From positions 1 through 8,456 of the forward strand of contig JAAZCO010000248.1 in the NCBI GenBank assembly GCA_012513235.1: a DNA stretch of 8,456 bases, given 5' to 3'. Under the pieces are notes generated by a model. That model was not told the origin of the DNA. It saw only the letters and a program-made list of their open reading frames with translations, and ran no database searches. Position numbers and translations under genes: made by a program. Shown here in pieces: positions 6,146 through 8,456 of the stretch. This stretch comes from Gammaproteobacteria bacterium (GTDB taxonomy: Bacteria; Pseudomonadota; Gammaproteobacteria; Pseudomonadales; Pseudomonadaceae). Within the stretch, counting starts at the first letter, position 1. Each line of letters begins with the position of its first letter.

Positions 6146-7834
6146 ATGAATACAAGTCAGCAGACGCTGCAGGAAAAAATAGCCCTGCTCAGAGCCGGTT
6201 TTATCAATCAGTTGCCTGCGCGTCTCGAGCAGATGCAAATGCACGTCACGCTGTTGATTGAAGATCCTGAGCGTTATGTGGACGTGCTGCCTGAGTTGCA
6301 CCGTGCCTTTCATAGCTTAAATGGAACGGGGAAGTCATTTGGTTTAATGGATTTAGCAGCGCTGGCGCAAGACGCTGAGGCATTGCTGATGCAACTGCTT
6401 GAAGCACCGGAGCAGCTTAAAAACGTGCAGTGGGATACGCAGCTGCAGCACATGCTGGCGCAGTTGGTTGTGCACGTGAACACTTGTAAGCCAAGCGTAC
6501 ACAGTAGCGAGCCATTGGCTGTGGCTGTTGCAGCAGTTAAGCCGATTAATCCTCCAGTAGTGAGAAGTGCGGCACCCCTGATTTATATTTGTGATGATGA
6601 GCCTGAACAGGTGGATTACTTGGCTCATCAGTTGCAGTGTTTTGGTTATCAAATCGAGCACTTTACGCAAACTGAGATGTTTCGTCAGGCGGTACTGCAG
6701 CAGCGTCCTGATGCGGTAATTATGGATGTGTTTTTTCCGCAGAGCCGTACTGCCGGTACGGATGAACTCACCCATATTAAAGATGTGACAGGTCAGCAAT
6801 TGCCTGCCATTGTGTTGTCTGGCAGTAATTCATTTGAATCGCGACTGAGTGCGGTACGCGCAGGGTCTTCAGCGTATTTTGTCAAGCCAGCACGACCGAT
6901 GGACTTGGCGACGGTTTTGGATGAGTTAATCGAAGATAAACAAGAAGATCCTTACCATATTCTGATTGTGGATGATGAGCCGGCGGTGGCGCAGTACCAC
7001 AGTTTGATTTTAGAAAATGCTGGCATGGTTGTTCATCAAATTCATAATCCAACCTTGATTTTTGATGCGCTGAAAAATTTCAGCCCTGATTTAATGTTGG
7101 TTGATATGTATATGCCGGTGTGTAACGGTGCTGAACTTGCCGCATTGGTGCGCCAAGTGCCGGCTTATGTGGGACTGCCAATAGTGTTTTTATCGAATGA
7201 AACGAATACGGAAAAGCAGTTCACTGCGATGCAGGCCGGAGTTGAAGGTTTTATCACTAAGCCTGTTGTACCTAGCGAATTAGTCAGCTCAGTTCGTTTG
7301 CGGGCTGAGCGTATGCGTACCTTGCGCAGCTTAATGGCCAAAGACAGTCTGACAGGGTTGTACAATCACACCACCACTACAGAAATGCTAGTGTCTGCTT
7401 TAGTGGGTGCGGCACGTATGCAGGAAAGCGTTGCTATGGTGATGATTGACTTGGATAAGTTTAAAAGTGTAAACGACACCTACGGGCATATGGCTGGTGA
7501 TCAGGTGATTGTGGCGCTAGCACGTCTGCTGAAGCATCGTTTAAGAGTGACTGATGTGGTGGGCCGTTATGGTGGTGAAGAGTTTGCTTTAGTGCTCAAA
7601 GATATTACTGCGCAAGCAGCTAAAGTATTGGTCGACGAATTGCGCGAGGATTTTGCCAAAATTAGTTTTGATTCGGCTCATCAGCAGTTTACCTGCACCT
7701 TTAGTGCGGGCATCAGTATGTATCCAGAGCATCAGCACGCGGAAAGTCTACGTATGGCAGCCGATGAAGCGTTGTATCTCGCTAAAGATCAAGGACGCAA
7801 TCGAGTGGTTGTGAGCGGTTCTCAGCATGAGTGA
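6146..7834 (+). CDS. Multidomain diguanylate cyclase: Hpt-REC-REC-GGDEF
   Basis: The probable output protein of the system, it makes cyclic di-GMP from two GTP. Domains in order: Hpt-like domain (about 10-110) with His56 in AFHSLNGTGKSFG; a variable linker (about 112-142); receiver 1 (about 145-262) with Asp150/Asp151, Asp194 in IMDVFFP, Ser225 and Lys247-Pro248; receiver 2 (about 271-388) with Asp276/Asp277, Asp320 in LVDMYMP, Ser350 and Lys372-Pro373; and GGDEF (about 395-556). The cyclase domain has DSLTGLYN (400-407), metal-binding Asp435 in MIDLDKFK, NDTYGH (443-448) and active-site GGEEF (476-480). The RxxD inhibitory site is present (Arg467-Asp470), predicting product feedback. The last half resembles PleD (REC-REC-GGDEF), while its operon role resembles WspR; the N-terminal Hpt is extra. 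The Hpt motif has Asn instead of Lys (HSLNG). Receiver 1 has a lengthened loop after its phospho-Asp. The gene overlaps the following cheW by 8 bases. Cyclase activity is well supported; the phosphate route is inference. Confidence 0.94.
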   Translation: MNTSQQTLQEKIALLRAGFINQLPARLEQMQMHVTLLIEDPERYVDVLPELHRAFHSLNGTGKSFGLMDLAALAQDAEALLMQLLEAPEQLKNVQWDTQLQHMLAQLVVHVNTCKPSVHSSEPLAVAVAAVKPINPPVVRSAAPLIYICDDEPEQVDYLAHQLQCFGYQIEHFTQTEMFRQAVLQQRPDAVIMDVFFPQSRTAGTDELTHIKDVTGQQLPAIVLSGSNSFESRLSAVRAGSSAYFVKPARPMDLATVLDELIEDKQEDPYHILIVDDEPAVAQYHSLILENAGMVVHQIHNPTLIFDALKNFSPDLMLVDMYMPVCNGAELAALVRQVPAYVGLPIVFLSNETNTEKQFTAMQAGVEGFITKPVVPSELVSSVRLRAERMRTLRSLMAKDSLTGLYNHTTTTEMLVSALVGAARMQESVAMVMIDLDKFKSVNDTYGHMAGDQVIVALARLLKHRLRVTDVVGRYGGEEFALVLKDITAQAAKVLVDELREDFAKISFDSAHQQFTCTFSAGISMYPEHQHAESLRMAADEALYLAKDQGRNRVVVSGSQHE

Positions 7835-8348
7835 CAGTCAACTTGATCAGCTATTAGCTCAGCAACATCAGCAGCAAGATATTGTCGATGTAGATGAGCC
7901 CATGATTAAACTGGTAATTTTCACTTTGGGTGAGTATTACTTTGCGCTGCCAGGCTCTGTGGTTAAAGAAGTGTTGCCAGGTGATGAAACAGTGTTTTTT
8001 GTCCCAGGTTTGCCAGCTTCAGTTGAGGGCGTGATCAATTTACGCGGTGATGTGAAGTCGGTGATTGGTCTTTACGCTTTGCTACAACTGCAAAGCTCAC
8101 TGCAAAAGCAGACCATGCCCTCATCGGCTATTTTAATCACCCATGGCCAGCACATGCGCAGTGCTATACGTGTTGATCGTCTTTTGGATGTGGTGGATAT
8201 TGCCCAGAGTCAAATACATCTACCGCCCGACTCATTGCCAGAACACTTACAACCTTATGTGACGGGCTTGCTGCAGTTTAATAATGCTGCAGTGAGTGTT
8301 TTGTCGATTGATGAACTCTTCAGTGCATGGCTGCAAGGTCAAGGATGA
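7827..8348 (+). CDS. cheW: CheW-like coupling protein (first of two)
   Basis: CheW proteins bridge the receptor tip to the P5 domain of CheA in the signalling array. This 173-residue protein has a Gln-rich polar N-terminal tail (about 1-25), then a single CheW domain starting at KLVIFTLGEYYFALPGSVV (28-46). The conserved EGVINLRGDV segment (67-76) includes Arg73-Gly74, which in CheW families is important for function. The next stretch is VKSVIGLYALL, where classical CheW usually reads PVIDLR, so it belongs to a divergent CheW group. The C-terminal half (GLLQFNNAAVSVLSIDELF, 147-165) completes the fold. The ATG overlaps the cyclase stop in an 8-base overlap, with only a weak GAGCGG upstream, suggesting translational re-initiation. 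Having a second CheW immediately downstream parallels the two CheW proteins (WspB, WspD) of the Wsp system. Confidence 0.93.
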   Translation: MSDSQLDQLLAQQHQQQDIVDVDEPMIKLVIFTLGEYYFALPGSVVKEVLPGDETVFFVPGLPASVEGVINLRGDVKSVIGLYALLQLQSSLQKQTMPSSAILITHGQHMRSAIRVDRLLDVVDIAQSQIHLPPDSLPEHLQPYVTGLLQFNNAAVSVLSIDELFSAWLQGQG

Positions 8349-8456
8349 GTTTAGAGACCAGCTCAACTGTGCCTGTGGTGCTCTTTACACATCAGGGCCA
8401 TTACTTTGCATTAGAGGCCGTCTATGTGCGCACTCAGGGCAATGTGCAGGCGCTTG
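8345..8456 (+). CDS. Second CheW-like protein, N-terminal fragment (3' end outside window)
   Basis: Thirty-seven codons are visible before the window ends. The ATG overlaps the preceding cheW stop in an ATGA, and AAGG at 8335-8338 is 6 bases upstream. After a short tail (MSLETSSTVP) the sequence VVLFTHQGHYFALEAVYVR (11-29) matches the first two strands of a CheW domain, with the usual pattern of a hydrophobic strand, a Gly turn, Tyr-x-Ala-Leu and a Val. It is clearly different in sequence from the first CheW, so it is not a recent duplicate. Only the beginning can be seen, so an extra domain downstream cannot be excluded. Confidence 0.82.
   Translation, partial: MSLETSSTVPVVLFTHQGHYFALEAVYVRTQGNVQAL

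Noticed and set aside
6353..6799. 148-codon reading frame on the minus strand
   Set aside because: It lies wholly inside the cyclase gene, opposite its conserved receiver 1, and shows no recognisable domain. The other minus-strand frames in the window were rejected for the same reason.
2..8456. Flagellar chemotaxis operon
   Set aside because: There is no cheZ, cheD, fli, flh or mot gene, CheA is a receiver hybrid without P2, and the output is a GGDEF protein.

Overview
The window is a single, densely packed, plus-strand chemosensory operon fragment. It encodes the cytoplasmic end of a methyl-accepting chemotaxis protein (MCP, cut by the left edge), CheB, a CheR-TPR methyltransferase, a hybrid CheA-receiver histidine kinase, a stand-alone receiver protein, an Hpt-REC-REC-GGDEF diguanylate cyclase, a CheW, and the first 37 codons of a second CheW (cut by the right edge). 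There are no flagellar or pilus genes, RNA genes, mobile elements, repeats or CRISPR arrays in view. No gap between genes exceeds 42 bases.

The base composition is moderate, the genes are tightly coupled and the proteins look like gammaproteobacterial chemosensory proteins, so a gammaproteobacterium (for example a lower-GC relative of Pseudomonas or an Oceanospirillales-type marine bacterium) is the best guess. This is inference from protein style; no marker gene is present.

Layout: 2-916 MCP signalling domain; 959-2050 CheB; 2047-3579 CheR-TPR (4-base overlap with cheB); 3582-5735 CheA-REC; 5762-6139 single-domain receiver; 6146-7834 diguanylate cyclase; 7827-8348 CheW (8-base overlap); 8345-8456 second CheW (4-base overlap).

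How the parts probably work together: the MCP, held by one or both CheW proteins, controls CheA autophosphorylation at His48. Phosphate can pass to CheA's own receiver, to CheB, to the small receiver, and to one or both receivers of the cyclase. CheR and CheB set the MCP methylation level. The cyclase has an intact GGEEF active site and an RxxD inhibitory site, so the expected output is cyclic di-GMP rather than flagellar motor switching. The parts list resembles the Pseudomonas Wsp system (MCP, two CheW, CheR-TPR, CheA-REC, CheB, GGDEF regulator). It differs in gene order, in the extra single receiver, and in an output protein that carries its own Hpt domain and two receivers. That rearranged, relay-capable output is the most interesting feature of the window.
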